A stretch of 64,000 nucleotides of DNA from an uncultured Prevotellaceae bacterium (lineage in GTDB: Bacteria > Bacteroidota > Bacteroidia > Bacteroidales > Bacteroidaceae): assembly GCA_900318775.1 (NCBI GenBank), contig ONLY01000004.1:1-64000 (forward strand), in the 5' to 3' direction. A program made the position numbers and the translations under genes. Numbering within the stretch: the first letter of the stretch is position 1; every line of letters begins with the position of its first letter. Below the pieces are notes generated by a model. It had not been told where the DNA came from and made no database searches. It saw nothing but the letters and a program-made list of their open reading frames with translations. This document shows positions 15,772 to 25,001 of this stretch, piece by piece.

Positions 15772-16368
15772 ATGAAAATTACGTCAGCCACTTACATCGG
15801 TTCAAAACCCAACCACACACAATGCCCCAATGACCAGCGCCTTGAATACGCATTCATCGGACGAAGCAATGTCGGGAAGTCATCACTCATCAATGCTTTG
15901 ACGGAACGGCGTAACTTGGCACTCACGTCCTCCACACCTGGAAAAACCATGTGCATCAACCACTTTCTCATCAACAATGAGTGGTACTTAGTAGATTTGC
16001 CCGGTTACGGTTATGCACAACGCGGCAAAAAGGAAATGGAGAAACTGAAGAACATGATCAGCGGATATGTGCTGGAACGGGAGCAATTGACATGCCTCTT
16101 CGTACTCATCGACATCCGTCATGACCCACAAAAAGTGGATTTGGCCTTTCTTCATTTCTTAGGAAGCCACGAAGTACCTTTCGCTATTGTCTTCACCAAA
16201 GCGGACAAACTATCCCAATCAAAAATCAAACCAACAGTACAGAAATATCTAGCGACTTTGCAAGAAGAATGGGAAGAACTCCCACCCTACTTCATCACCA
16301 GCGCAGCTAACAAGATGGGGCGCGAAGACCTCCTCTCTTATATTGAGAGTATCAACAAGCAGCTCTGA
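15772..16368 (+). CDS. engB: Ribosome biogenesis GTPase EngB (YihA/YsxC)
   Basis: Essential-type GTPase for large ribosomal subunit assembly, 198 residues. It shows G1 GRSNVGKS (30-37), the TPGKT switch, G3 DLPGYG, G4 TKAD and G5 TSA. The ATG at 15772 is preferred. A TTG at 15763 would add three residues and overlap the preceding stop. The gene begins 1 bp after the ABC-F gene and is followed by a good Rho-independent terminator, so it closes that operon. Confidence 0.95.
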   Translation: MKITSATYIGSKPNHTQCPNDQRLEYAFIGRSNVGKSSLINALTERRNLALTSSTPGKTMCINHFLINNEWYLVDLPGYGYAQRGKKEMEKLKNMISGYVLEREQLTCLFVLIDIRHDPQKVDLAFLHFLGSHEVPFAIVFTKADKLSQSKIKPTVQKYLATLQEEWEELPPYFITSAANKMGREDLLSYIESINKQL

Positions 16369-16374
16369 TAATAG

Positions 16375-16416
16375 CACTCAGAAAAACATTTCTGAGTGTT
16401 TTTTATTCTTTTTTTT
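16375..16416 (+). terminator. Rho-independent terminator after engB
   Basis: A perfect 10-bp stem (16375-16384 with 16389-16398) and 4-nt loop, followed by long T runs to 16416. It ends the operon in front of rho. Confidence 0.88.
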
Positions 16417-16437
16417 GTCCGAATGAAAAATAATTCC

Positions 16438-16445
16438 TATTTTTG
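16438..16445 (+). promoter_or_regulatory. TAnnTTTG promoter box for rho
   Basis: TATTTTTG, giving a leader of about 205 nt before the rho start at 16658. The leader contains the hairpin element at 16548-16630. Confidence 0.5.
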
Positions 16446-16547
16446 CACCATACTTTAGGACAGCACATCTTTTTGTAACGTACAAAGCGTTGTCTTGAAG
16501 AACTCATCTCATTCAAATCATTCCAAGATAACTTAATCAGCAACTCT

Positions 16548-16630
16548 TAATACATAATTTATAATGTATGGTTAGAGCTGATGCGATGCACGCAAGCCGC
16601 ATGCCTATGCACATTATAAATTATACATTA
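16548..16630. repeat. Hairpin element in the rho leader (H4)
   Basis: Arms 16548-16567 and 16611-16630 match at 18 of 20 positions and are built from units like attataa/attatac. The 43-nt loop contains gcgatgcacgcaagccgcatgcc, which is similar to the loop of the asnS element (gcgatgcgttctatccgcatggc). It ends 28 nt before the rho ATG. Confidence 0.7.
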
Positions 16631-16657
16631 GGGAAAGCATTAACACCTATATTTTCT

Positions 16658-18637
16658 ATGTACAAATTAGAAGAGCTGAACCACAAGAGCAAAGAAGAGC
16701 TTGTGAACATTGCCAACGAGTTGGGCATCAAAAACACCAACAAGATGGACGAGGCAGAATTGCGGCTAACCATCATAGATGAGCAAGCTGCCAACTTTGC
16801 TTCGACAGCAGCAACAGAAAAGACTCCCCGTAAGCGTGCCCGCGTCAGTGTGAAGAGCGTGGATCGTGTCTATTCAGCTAATCAGGAAAAGGTAAAGAAG
16901 ATAGACAAGACCATGAAGATAACAAGAGACGAATCAATGTTCGCCGACCTCTCCGACGAAGAAAAAGCCATGCTGACTCCCACTACACCTGCTGAAACTC
17001 CAGCTACACCTGCTGAGGAATCTGTAGCCACAGAACCCAAGAAGCGTGGACGCAAGCCCAAAGCGAAAGCTGAAGAAGAGAAAGGCCAGGACACAGCAAA
17101 GGATTCTGAAGCAGAGAGCGCTGAAGAGCCGGTGGCTGCAGAGTCCAAAAAACGTGGACGTAAGCCCAAAGCAAAGCCAGAAGAAACAGATAATTCAGCA
17201 GAAGCACAGCAAGAGACTGCCGCACCTGCAAAAATAGAAGAAGCCATCATTCCAGAGGAAGTGTTCGAGTCAACAGAGGACCATCCCCTGCAAACCATCT
17301 ACACTACCGCAGGAAAGGAGCAGAACGCCAACAGCGAGGACTTCATCATCGTAGAGGATATCCCCAATGAAGCTGAGTACTATCAGCCACTGGAAGTATT
17401 CAATCGCTATGAAGAAGAGAAAAACGTGGAGCAGAACTATGCCGCACCAATCTACGACACGTATGAAGCGCCTCTGGCACCAGCAAAAAAGGAACGCATT
17501 CAGAAAGAAAAGCCATATGACTTCGACAACATCATTCGTGTGAGCGGAGTGCTCGAAACAGTCGATAACTACGGATTCCTCCGCAGCAGTGACTACAACT
17601 ACCTCCCATCACCTGATGATGTATATGTGAACCTGCAGCAAATCAAACACTACGGTTTGAAAACAGGCGACGTTGTGGATGGATACGTGCGACCGCCGAA
17701 GGATGGAGAACGCTTCTTCCCGTTAGCCAGTGTAGAAAAAATCAACGGATGCGAACCAGCTCGCGTACGCGACCGTGTAGGTTTCGAGTTTCTCACGCCC
17801 CTCTTCCCCGACGAGAAGTTCAAACTCTGCAAAGGCTTCAACGACAGCAAGTCATCACGTATTGTCGACCTCTTCTCGCCTATCGGTAAAGGACAGCGCG
17901 CACTCATCGTGGCACAACCCAAAACAGGTAAGACAATGCTGATGAAGGATATTGCCAACTCTATTGCAGCCAACCACCCTGAAGCATACCTCATGATGTT
18001 GCTCATTGATGAACGTCCAGAGGAGGTGACAGATATGGCACGTACCGTCAACGCAGAAGTCATCGCTTCCACTTTTGACGCGCCAGCAGAGAATCACGTG
18101 AAGATAGCAGGAATCGTGCTTGAAAAAGCCAAGCGTATGGTTGAATGCGGACACGATGTTGTCATCTTCCTTGACTCCATCACCCGCCTGGCACGTGCCT
18201 ACAACACAGTTTCACCTGCATCCGGCAAAGTGCTCTCCGGTGGTGTTGATGCCAATGCTCTTCACAAGCCTAAGCGCTTTTTTGGTGCGGCCCGTAACAT
18301 CGAAAACGGCGGCTCACTCACCATCATCGCAACAGCACTCATCGATACAGGTTCCAAGATGGATGAAGTCATCTTCGAGGAGTTCAAGGGAACAGGCAAC
18401 ATGGAGTTGCAGCTCGACCGTAGCCTTGCCAACAAACGTGTCTTCCCAGCTGTCAACCTCACCGCATCTTCTACTCGCCGCGACGACCTGCTGCAAGACC
18501 AGACAACCCTCAACCGCATGTGGGTACTCCGCAACCACCTTGCCGATATGAACGCGATGGAGGCGATGGACTTTGTGATGAAACAAGTGGAACGCACAAA
18601 GAACAACGAGGAGTTCCTCATCAGCATGAATGGCTAA
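16658..18637 (+). CDS. rho: Transcription termination factor Rho with long disordered insert
   Basis: Hexameric RNA helicase that ends transcription. It has 659 residues against about 420 in E. coli. The start at 16658 ([15 protein letters not shown]) gives the normal Rho N-terminal domain. The in-frame ATG at 16568 would translate the repeat element. Residues about 50-285 are a low-complexity Ala/Glu/Pro/Lys insert with two [10 protein letters not shown] segments. Then come the RNA-binding cold-shock domain ([14 protein letters not shown]) and the RecA-type motor, with [36 protein letters not shown] and [11 protein letters not shown]. Bacteroides Rho carries a comparable disordered region reported to drive phase separation. 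The long leader suggests autoregulation, but that is inferred. Confidence 0.96.
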   Translation: MYKLEELNHKSKEELVNIANELGIKNTNKMDEAELRLTIIDEQAANFASTAATEKTPRKRARVSVKSVDRVYSANQEKVKKIDKTMKITRDESMFADLSDEEKAMLTPTTPAETPATPAEESVATEPKKRGRKPKAKAEEEKGQDTAKDSEAESAEEPVAAESKKRGRKPKAKPEETDNSAEAQQETAAPAKIEEAIIPEEVFESTEDHPLQTIYTTAGKEQNANSEDFIIVEDIPNEAEYYQPLEVFNRYEEEKNVEQNYAAPIYDTYEAPLAPAKKERIQKEKPYDFDNIIRVSGVLETVDNYGFLRSSDYNYLPSPDDVYVNLQQIKHYGLKTGDVVDGYVRPPKDGERFFPLASVEKINGCEPARVRDRVGFEFLTPLFPDEKFKLCKGFNDSKSSRIVDLFSPIGKGQRALIVAQPKTGKTMLMKDIANSIAANHPEAYLMMLLIDERPEEVTDMARTVNAEVIASTFDAPAENHVKIAGIVLEKAKRMVECGHDVVIFLDSITRLARAYNTVSPASGKVLSGGVDANALHKPKRFFGAARNIENGGSLTIIATALIDTGSKMDEVIFEEFKGTGNMELQLDRSLANKRVFPAVNLTASSTRRDDLLQDQTTLNRMWVLRNHLADMNAMEAMDFVMKQVERTKNNEEFLISMNG

Positions 18638-18711
18638 GCAGACGAAAAGCTTTAGTAACGCTTTTCAAGAGGCAAGAAACAAAGCTTAAAGCAAACATAC
18701 ATTATCAATAA

Positions 18712-18753
18712 CAAGAGAGGCCCAAACGATATCTTTCGTTTGGGCCTCTCTTG
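18712..18753. terminator. Strong bidirectional hairpin between rho and the DUF4369 gene
   Basis: A perfect 18-bp stem (18712-18729 with 18736-18753) and 6-nt loop lies between convergent genes. It lacks a long T run, so termination strength in either direction is inferred. Confidence 0.8.
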
Positions 18754-18770
18754 CTTACTTATTAATCCAT

Positions 18771-19472
18771 TCATTCACCCCGCTCGCAACGCTCCATATA
18801 CAGCCGCACATCCTTATTATTACGGAACGAATCAGGGGCACGACCATAAATCTCGTCTATTTGCGGAGTAGTAGTCGGAAAACCAAATTGGTTATATGCA
18901 TTGTCACACAGCACCAAGAAATAGGTGATGCCCAACACATTATCAAAATTATCCACCACAAAATCGGTTTCCAGTTTATCAATGGCCATCCGAAGGCTAC
19001 CCTCCTCTTCGCCTAACTGACGAAGAATCTCATCCTCCTCAAAACCATCCAGTATCATCCGCGTTTGCTTGCGTGGCAACTCCTGAAGCATAAACATCAA
19101 CGAGTCACGCTCTGTCATAAAAGCATAGAACTTATCATTCAGCGGAGTACCTTCCACCTTCATCGCATTGTTCAGGTCAATCACCTTGATATTGCCCTCT
19201 TCCAGAATGATGGGAATATTGTCACCACCATTACCAAAGAACATCCTCACACACATCACCGAATCCACAGGACCGCACATGGAGAAAGCTCCATGCAAAA
19301 TCTTGCAAGAATCCACAGCCTTAGTGTCTTCCCCACCCATCGGGCGCAGATACACCATATCGCCATCGCAGAACGAACGCATGGACGTACCCGAGATATT
19401 GTAACTCGTTGAGCACGCTCCCAACATCGTTGCGAGAACTATTGTCAGAAAAATAAAGAATCGACTTTTCAT
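18771..19472 (-). CDS. DUF4369-domain lipoprotein
   Basis: A 233-residue predicted lipoprotein with lipobox MLGACS. The DUF4369-type domain covers about 25-120: DGDMVYLRPMGGEDTKAVDSCKI, LHGAFSMCGPVDS, then IILEEGNIKVID. The rest is helical and charged, with no thioredoxin domain. Function is unknown. The start at 19472 (MKSRFF) follows a TACTTTTG box by only 4 nt. An alternative in-frame ATG at 19487 lies within or before the box. It is convergent with rho across a strong hairpin and separate from asnS. Confidence 0.78.
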   Translation of the reverse strand: MKSRFFIFLTIVLATMLGACSTSYNISGTSMRSFCDGDMVYLRPMGGEDTKAVDSCKILHGAFSMCGPVDSVMCVRMFFGNGGDNIPIILEEGNIKVIDLNNAMKVEGTPLNDKFYAFMTERDSLMFMLQELPRKQTRMILDGFEEDEILRQLGEEEGSLRMAIDKLETDFVVDNFDNVLGITYFLVLCDNAYNQFGFPTTTPQIDEIYGRAPDSFRNNKDVRLYMERCERGE

Positions 19473-19476
19473 ATTG

Positions 19477-19484
19477 CAAAAGTA
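19477..19484 (-). promoter_or_regulatory. TAnnTTTG box at the DUF4369 lipoprotein start
   Basis: TACTTTTG on the minus strand, only 4 nt from the ATG at 19472. If it is used, the transcript would be leaderless. Confidence 0.45.
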
Positions 19485-19717
19485 CAAAACCTACCCCACC
19501 CCCACAAACGATTTAGCACTTCTTCACCCACAATTAATTATTTTTAATGATTGTATCCGTTTCTGCTCCGCCATGCCAATACAGCCTTCCCCATAGAGAG
19601 CATCCCTATACCGCCACACAACAAACATGTACAAAATGCATCACAATCCATTCTCTGAAAGATAAGAATAGCGTTCACTATATTCTCAAAAGGTAATCCA
19701 ACGGCCGGTACAACAAC

Positions 19718-19748
19718 AAGGCACAAAGTCCGTCGGACTTTGTGCCTT
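19718..19748 (-). terminator. Hairpin after asnS
   Basis: A perfect 14-bp stem (19718-19731 with 19735-19748) and 3-nt loop, 27 bp beyond the asnS stop. Its stem core gcacaaagtc/gactttgtgc is nearly the same as that of the hairpin at 49334-49371. Confidence 0.7.
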
Positions 19749-19774
19749 TATATATAAATATGTGGGATTGTCGG

Positions 19775-21196
19775 TTAGAACTCGGCAGTCTTTGGGGTGC
19801 GAGGGAAAGGAATCACGTCGCGGATGTTCTGCATGCCGGTAACGAAGAGGATGAGACGCTCGAAACCAAGGCCGAATCCTGCATGAGGGCAAGAGCCGAA
19901 CTTGCGGGTATCAAGATACCACCACATGTCCTTCATTGGGATGTTGCGCTCTTCGATTTCACCCATTAGCTTGCCGTAGTCTTCCTCGCGGACAGAACCA
20001 CCGATAATCTCGCCAATCTGCGGGAAGAGCACATCGGTACCCTGCACCGTCTGAGCCATCTCCTGACCGTCAAGCACGGGGTTCTTATCATCTATCTTCA
20101 TGTAGAAGGCTTTGATGGCCTTTGGATAGTGAGTCATGATGACAGGCTTCTTAAAGTGCTCCTCCACCAGGTAGCGCTCGTGCTCGCTGGCAAGGTCATC
20201 GCCCCAGTTACATGGGAACTCGAACTTGCGTCCGTCCTTGATAGCCTGCTGAAGGATTCGAATACCCTCTGTATAGTCAAGACGAACGAAATCCTCACGG
20301 AGCACACCCTCAAGACGTTCGATGAGTCCCTTGTCAATCATCTTGTTGAGGAACTCAAGGTCGTCCTTGCAGTTGTCAAGTGCCCAACGCACGCAGTACT
20401 TGATAAAGTCTTCTTCCAAATCCATCAAGTCAGGCAAATCCATGAAGGCTATCTCAGGCTCAATCATCCAGAACTCAGCCAAGTGGCGAGGTGTGTTGGA
20501 GTTCTCTGCACGGAATGTAGGACCGAAGGTGTAGATAGCACCCAGTGCAGTAGCGCCGAGCTCACCTTCGAGCTGACCCGACACTGTGAGTGAAGTCTGT
20601 TTGCCGAAGAAGTCATCGTCATAGATGATAGAACCGTTCTCGTCCTTCTTCAGGTCGTAGAGGTTCTTGGTAGTCACCTGGAACATCTGTCCTGCACCCT
20701 CACAGTCCGAAGCTGTGATGATTGGCGTATGGAAATAGAAGTAGCCATGCTGGTGGAAGTATGTGTGGATGGCCATTGCCATATTGTGGCGAATACGCAT
20801 CACAGCGCCGAACGTGTTTGTGCGCAGACGCATATGGGCGTGCTGACGCATATACTCGAAAGACTGTCCCTTCTTCTGCATGGGGTAGTCGGCAGGACAT
20901 TCGCCAAACACCTTGATGTCTGCAGCCTGCACTTCCACAGCCTGACCCGAGCCGATAGACTCAACCATCGTACCCGTCACAGAAAGACAGGCACCGGTAG
21001 TGATAAGCTTCATCATCTCTGGGTCGAACTTCTCCACATCAGCCACCACTTGCACATTCTTGATGGTGGAGCCATCGTTGAGGGCGATGAAGTTGACAGC
21101 CTTGCTGCCGCGCTTCGTGCGCACCCAACCCATAACAGTAACCTCAGCGCCGAAATCGGTACGCTGCAAAAGGTCTATAATTTTTGTACGTTTCAT
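19775..21196 (-). CDS. asnS: Asparaginyl-tRNA synthetase
   Basis: Charges tRNA(Asn) with asparagine in the cytoplasm. It has 473 residues: an N-terminal OB-fold anticodon-binding domain (about 15-105, [25 protein letters not shown]) and a class II catalytic core. Motif 2 is [21 protein letters not shown]. Motif 3, [15 protein letters not shown], is followed by the AsnRS-type ending [15 protein letters not shown]. It lies downstream of the pseudouridine synthase and purB on the same strand. A heptamer hairpin element ends 8 nt before its start codon. Confidence 0.97.
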   Translation of the reverse strand: MKRTKIIDLLQRTDFGAEVTVMGWVRTKRGSKAVNFIALNDGSTIKNVQVVADVEKFDPEMMKLITTGACLSVTGTMVESIGSGQAVEVQAADIKVFGECPADYPMQKKGQSFEYMRQHAHMRLRTNTFGAVMRIRHNMAMAIHTYFHQHGYFYFHTPIITASDCEGAGQMFQVTTKNLYDLKKDENGSIIYDDDFFGKQTSLTVSGQLEGELGATALGAIYTFGPTFRAENSNTPRHLAEFWMIEPEIAFMDLPDLMDLEEDFIKYCVRWALDNCKDDLEFLNKMIDKGLIERLEGVLREDFVRLDYTEGIRILQQAIKDGRKFEFPCNWGDDLASEHERYLVEEHFKKPVIMTHYPKAIKAFYMKIDDKNPVLDGQEMAQTVQGTDVLFPQIGEIIGGSVREEDYGKLMGEIEERNIPMKDMWWYLDTRKFGSCPHAGFGLGFERLILFVTGMQNIRDVIPFPRTPKTAEF

Positions 21197-21204
21197 CTTT
21201 ATTT

Positions 21205-21301
21205 AAGTTAGGAGTTAGGAGTTAAGAGTTAGGAGTTAGGCTAACGCGATGCGTTCTATCCGCATGGCAAATCCTAACTCCTAACTTCTCACTCTTAACT
21301 G
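21205..21301. repeat. Hairpin element before asnS (H5)
   Basis: The left array has five 7-nt units of gagttag type (21205-21239). The right array has four complementary units (21274-21301). Arms 21213-21240 and 21273-21300 match at 24 of 28 positions. The loop holds gcgatgcgttctatccgcatggca. It fills almost the whole gap between the pseudouridine synthase and asnS genes. Confidence 0.78.
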
Positions 21302-21303
21302 AT

Positions 21304-22731
21304 TTATTCGTAGTGTCCTGTGTGCAGCATTGCCACCTCCTGCTCTGTGAGGAAACGCCAATCACCGCGCTTGATACCTTTCTTCGTCAGACCGGCAAAC
21401 ATCACACGGTCGAGCTTGCACACCTTGTAGCCAAGGCTTTCGAAGATACGGCGCACGATGCGGTTCTTGCCAGAGTGAATTTCGATGCCCACTTGCTTGC
21501 GGTCGGTGTCAGAAGCGTAGCTGATAGCATCTGCCTTGATGTCGCCATCTTCCAGCGTGATGCCCTCTGCTATCTGCTTCATGTCGGCAGCAGTGAGGTT
21601 CTTGTCGAGGAACACGTGATAAATCTTCTTCTTCAAGAACTTAGGATGCGTGAGCTTTGAAGCCAAGTCACCATCGTTAGTGAAGAGCAGCACACCCGTT
21701 GTGTTGCGGTCCAGACGACCTACAGGATAGATGCGCTCGCGGCAGCAATTCTTCACGAGGTCCATCACCGTCTTGCGCTGCTGTGGGTCATCAGAAGTGG
21801 TCACGTAGTCCTTTGGCTTGTTCAGGATAACATACACTTTCTTCTCGATGCTGACGAGCTGGTCGTGGAAGTGCACTTGGTCGGTACGCTGAACCTTCGT
21901 TCCCAACTCTGTCACCACCTGTCCGTTGACTGTAACCACACCTGCCTGAATGAACTGGTCGGCCTCACGACGAGAGCAAACACCTGCATTTGCCAGGAAC
22001 TTGTTCAAACGGATTGGTGCGTTAGGATCCTCAAGATACTCCTTATATTCAATCTGCTTCTTCAAGCTATATTTAGCATTAGGGTTGTAGTCGGCTGTGC
22101 GTGGACGATAACCACCTGGACGCTGCTGATAGCCGCCACGGTTGTTATTATTGTAGCCGCCACGCTGCTGGTAACCGCCTTGGCGAGGCTGGTAGCCACC
22201 ACGATTGTTGTTGTAGCCGCCACGCTGCTGGTAGCCGCCACGCTGCTGATAGCCGCCTTGGCGAGGCTGGTAGCCACCCTGCTGTTCGAAGTTTCCTTCT
22301 CCGTCGCCATTCTGCTGATAGCCACGCTGCTGATATCCGCCGCGGTTGTTGTAGCCGCCACGGTTGTTGTAGCCGCCACGCTGCTGGTAACCACCACGCT
22401 GCTGATAGCCGCCATTATTGTATGGACGCTGCTGATAGCCGCCCTGACGAGGCTGGTAGCCACGCTGTTCGCCTTCGTTTCCTTCCGAAGAGCCACCAAA
22501 GCCAGAGGGGCGGAAGCCACGCTCATTCTGTACGCCATTTGAACTGTATGCAGCACGCTCGCTACGATTGAAGCGAGGACGCTGCGGACGGTCGCCACGA
22601 TTGAACGATGGGCGGCCACCAAAATTGTTTTCACGGTTGTAAGATGGACGGAAGCCCTCACGGTCGCCGCCATTGTCAGATCTTTCTTCTGCTGCAGGTG
22701 CATTGCCCTGCCATTCTTCAATTTCAGACAT
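21304..22731 (-). CDS. RsuA/RluB-family pseudouridine synthase with Gly/Gln/Tyr/Arg-rich N-terminus
   Basis: Probable 16S or 23S rRNA pseudouridine synthase, 475 residues. The catalytic part is about 235-475. It has an S4 RNA-binding domain (IRLNKFLANAGVCSRREADQFI), then VGRLDRNTTGVLLFTNDG with the catalytic Asp, and GKNRIVRRIFESLGYKV. Residues about 20-225 are low complexity with tandem GGYQQR, GGYNNR and GGYQPRQ units, like eukaryotic RGG domains. Such extensions are known in Bacteroidetes homologs and may bind RNA or ribosomes. The start at 22731 is followed by a plausible acidic lead (MSEIEEWQG). It lies between purB and asnS, all on the minus strand. Confidence 0.92.
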   Translation of the reverse strand: MSEIEEWQGNAPAAEERSDNGGDREGFRPSYNRENNFGGRPSFNRGDRPQRPRFNRSERAAYSSNGVQNERGFRPSGFGGSSEGNEGEQRGYQPRQGGYQQRPYNNGGYQQRGGYQQRGGYNNRGGYNNRGGYQQRGYQQNGDGEGNFEQQGGYQPRQGGYQQRGGYQQRGGYNNNRGGYQPRQGGYQQRGGYNNNNRGGYQQRPGGYRPRTADYNPNAKYSLKKQIEYKEYLEDPNAPIRLNKFLANAGVCSRREADQFIQAGVVTVNGQVVTELGTKVQRTDQVHFHDQLVSIEKKVYVILNKPKDYVTTSDDPQQRKTVMDLVKNCCRERIYPVGRLDRNTTGVLLFTNDGDLASKLTHPKFLKKKIYHVFLDKNLTAADMKQIAEGITLEDGDIKADAISYASDTDRKQVGIEIHSGKNRIVRRIFESLGYKVCKLDRVMFAGLTKKGIKRGDWRFLTEQEVAMLHTGHYE

Positions 22732-22740
22732 AATCGAATT

Positions 22741-22761
22741 ATTAACTATTAACTTGTAACT
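22741..22761. repeat. Heptamer array before the RsuA-type gene
   Basis: Three 7-nt units: attaact, attaact, tgtaact. They begin 10 nt upstream of the start codon at 22731. No partner arm was found. Confidence 0.55.
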
Positions 22762-22805
22762 ATTTATTTTGCGATTGTATCAATTTTACTTATAACAATC
22801 TTCTT

Positions 22806-24152
22806 TTACATTCCGGTATAGCTATGAGGAGTGATGGCACGAAGTTCGGCTTTCACGCTCTCTGGCACTTCCAAACCTTCGATAAAGTTGCTGATGCTTT
22901 CAGCTGTAATTGCTGCATTCGTGCGGGTAAGCGCCTTAAGCGCCTCGTAGGGATGGGGATAAGCCTCACGGCGGAGAATGGTCTGGATGCCCTCAGCACA
23001 TACAGCCCAGCAGTTGTCGAGGTCGCGGTTGATGGCGTCCTGATTGAGCAGGAGCTTCCGCAGTCCCTTCAGAGTAGATTGGATGGAGATGACCATGTGG
23101 CCCATAGGAACGCCCACGTTGCGAAGCACCGTAGAGTCTGTCAGGTCGCGCTGCAGACGGCTCACTGGCAACTTCTGGCTCAAGAAGGCAAGGATGGCAT
23201 TCGCCATGCCGAGATTACCCTCCGAGTTCTCAAAATCAATGGGGTTCACCTTGTGAGGCATAGCAGAAGAGCCCACCTCACCAGCTTTAATCTTCTGCTT
23301 AAAGTACTCCATAGACACGTACATCCAGAAGTCGCGGTCAAGGTCGATGATGATGGTGTTGATGCGCTTCATGGCATCGAAGATTGCGCCCAAGTTGTCG
23401 TAGTTGCTGATTTGCGTAGTCCACTGCTCACGCTCCAGACCCAGTTTCTCGCTCACGAACTTGTTGCCAAACTCCTTCCAGTCGTACGCAGGATATGCGA
23501 TGTGGTGCGCATTGTAGTTGCCGGTTGCGCCTCCAAACTTGGCCGTAATCTTGCAAGCTTTCAACTGGTTCAGTTGCTCGGTGAGACGGTACACATATAC
23601 CATCACCTCCTTGCCCAAACGTGTGGGTGAAGCAGGCTGGCCGTGTGTCTTAGCTAGCATGGACACATCTTTCCATTCCTCGGCATAAGTCTTCAGCTGG
23701 TCAATCAGCTCTTCCATCAGAGGATAATATACCTCGTTGAGTGCATCCTTGATGCTGAGAGGCACAGATGTGTTATTGATATCCTGGCTGGTCAAGCCGA
23801 AGTGGATGAATTCCTTGTAGCTGTCAAAGTTGCCGATTTTGTCCAGTTCTTCCTTGATGAAATATTCCACAGCTTTCACGTCGTGGTTGGTCACCTTCTC
23901 GATGTCCTTCACACGCTGTGCATCCGCCTCCGAGAAATTGCGGTAGATGTCACGCAGACGCTCGAAAAGGTTTTTGTCAAACCCTTCCAGCTGTGGGAGC
24001 GGCAGTTCACAGAGTGTAATGAAATACTCTATTTCGACACGAACGCGATACTTGATAAGTGCATATTCGGAAAAATACGAAGCAAAGTCTTGTGTCTTGC
24101 CTCTGTAACGGCCGTCAATTGGTGACACAGCCGTAAGTGCATTCAGTTCCAT
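22806..24152 (-). CDS. purB: Adenylosuccinate lyase
   Basis: Acts twice in purine synthesis, on SAICAR and on adenylosuccinate, releasing fumarate. The 448-residue length is normal. It shows the fumarase-superfamily signature GSSAMPHKVNPIDFENSEGN (about 297-316), an N-terminal SPIDGRYRGKT, TSQDINNT and KTHGQPASPT with the catalytic His. A TAACTTTG box lies at 24275-24268. It heads a minus-strand series purB - pseudouridine synthase - asnS, although the spacers hold repeats. Confidence 0.96.
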   Translation of the reverse strand: MELNALTAVSPIDGRYRGKTQDFASYFSEYALIKYRVRVEIEYFITLCELPLPQLEGFDKNLFERLRDIYRNFSEADAQRVKDIEKVTNHDVKAVEYFIKEELDKIGNFDSYKEFIHFGLTSQDINNTSVPLSIKDALNEVYYPLMEELIDQLKTYAEEWKDVSMLAKTHGQPASPTRLGKEVMVYVYRLTEQLNQLKACKITAKFGGATGNYNAHHIAYPAYDWKEFGNKFVSEKLGLEREQWTTQISNYDNLGAIFDAMKRINTIIIDLDRDFWMYVSMEYFKQKIKAGEVGSSAMPHKVNPIDFENSEGNLGMANAILAFLSQKLPVSRLQRDLTDSTVLRNVGVPMGHMVISIQSTLKGLRKLLLNQDAINRDLDNCWAVCAEGIQTILRREAYPHPYEALKALTRTNAAITAESISNFIEGLEVPESVKAELRAITPHSYTGM

Positions 24153-24267
24153 ATTCAGATTGCTTTTACTTGTCTATATAATCTTTTACCTTTTCATGCG
24201 TCACCTAGACGCTATACTTCTATTCTCGTTTCGAACTAATTCAGGAATTATCAAACAATTCTGGCCA

Positions 24268-24275
24268 CAAAGTTA
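24268..24275 (-). promoter_or_regulatory. TAnnTTTG promoter box for purB
   Basis: TAACTTTG on the minus strand, 115 bp before the purB start. Confidence 0.5.
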
Positions 24276-24344
24276 AGAGTTTTCCCTTGCACATTATTTA
24301 TATGAAAGAAAGAAAATGGGCCTTACATCCGTTTTTTTCTCTTT

Positions 24345-24746
24345 TTAGCCCTTTTCTGCCTTCGGAATGCGAAATGCGGTATACAGTTCCACTACCACAA
24401 AGAAGACAAACGGGAGTAGCCAAGACGAGTTTCCCACCCACAGGCCAAGATAAAAACCGGATGGTGTCAGCATCAACACCGCTGATGCAGCCAAAGCGAT
24501 AACGCCAAACGCGCGCTGGTGATACAGCCTCCGCAAAGTCAAGTTACGCGGGTCATGCAGCGGGACATTCTGATAGAAGGGCTTAGGCAAGAAACGGCCC
24601 AGCGCCAGCAGCACCGTCGCTGCCGCCATCACCACACCAGCCGCCAATCGGAGAGACGCCGCAGGCACCACCCACATACATGCGGCCGCAACTACCAAAG
24701 TAAGTCCAGCCATCTCCACATACCCTAAAAATTTCTCTTTCTTCAT
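24345..24746 (-). CDS. Small integral membrane protein of unknown function
   Basis: A 133-residue protein with about four hydrophobic segments: around 10-29, 32-50, 78-95 and 103-122. A short polar loop, PKPFYQNVPLHDPRNLTLRRLYHQRA, lies between the second and third. No family is recognised. It starts at an ATG at 24746, right after the end of a possible GreA-like remnant. A TACCTTTG box at 24835-24828 may serve it. The compact hydrophobic layout and a start with Lys-rich residues support a real gene. Confidence 0.65.
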   Translation of the reverse strand: MKKEKFLGYVEMAGLTLVVAAACMWVVPAASLRLAAGVVMAAATVLLALGRFLPKPFYQNVPLHDPRNLTLRRLYHQRAFGVIALAASAVLMLTPSGFYLGLWVGNSSWLLPFVFFVVVELYTAFRIPKAEKG

Positions 24747-24749
24747 TTT

Positions 24750-24860
24750 CTATATTTCCAAACGATAAATGTCCAGTTGTGCTCCTCTCTCCACGCCCAA
24801 CAGCGCATCTCCCAGAGGCGAACGCTGCAAAGGTACGAAAAGTTTGTCACACACGATTTG
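24750..24860 (-). pseudogene. Possible remnant of a GreA/GreB-type C-terminus
   Basis: The last 35 or so codons of a minus-strand frame read ...KLFVPLQRSPLGDALLG, then VERGAQLDIYRLEI and stop. SPLGxALLG followed by a GxQ/GD segment is the hallmark of the GreA/GreB C-terminal domain. No matching N-terminal coiled coil is found upstream, where a palindrome array lies instead. The resemblance is short and could be chance. A promoter-like TACCTTTG falls inside it. Confidence 0.3.
24828..24835 (-). promoter_or_regulatory. TAnnTTTG promoter box for the small membrane protein
   Basis: TACCTTTG on the minus strand, 81 bp before the start at 24746. It coincides with codons of the possible GreA-like remnant, so it may be accidental. 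Confidence 0.4.
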
Positions 24861-25001
24861 CCAAGAACCACTTTTTTGAGCTCTTCCGGCCATTAGTCCA
24901 CCCAAGACATTCCTAGCGTACGGCTCAGCCCTACCCCCACAAGGAGATTTTGAAAGACTCAATCATGAACCTAACAAACGTCGCTTCGTTCGTCACATAA
25001 T

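Larger units (their letters stand above)
19473..19774. other. Intergenic region between the DUF4369 gene and asnS
   Basis: Holds the TACTTTTG box of the DUF4369 gene and, at the far end, the hairpin after asnS. A 60-codon minus-strand frame with a hydrophobic C-terminal half (19544-19726) is present, but it has no recognisable family or start signal. I do not call it a gene. Confidence 0.5.

Noticed and set aside
19544-19726. 60-codon minus-strand frame with a hydrophobic end
   Set aside because: No start signal, promoter or family was recognised. It may be a decayed tail, but the evidence is too weak.
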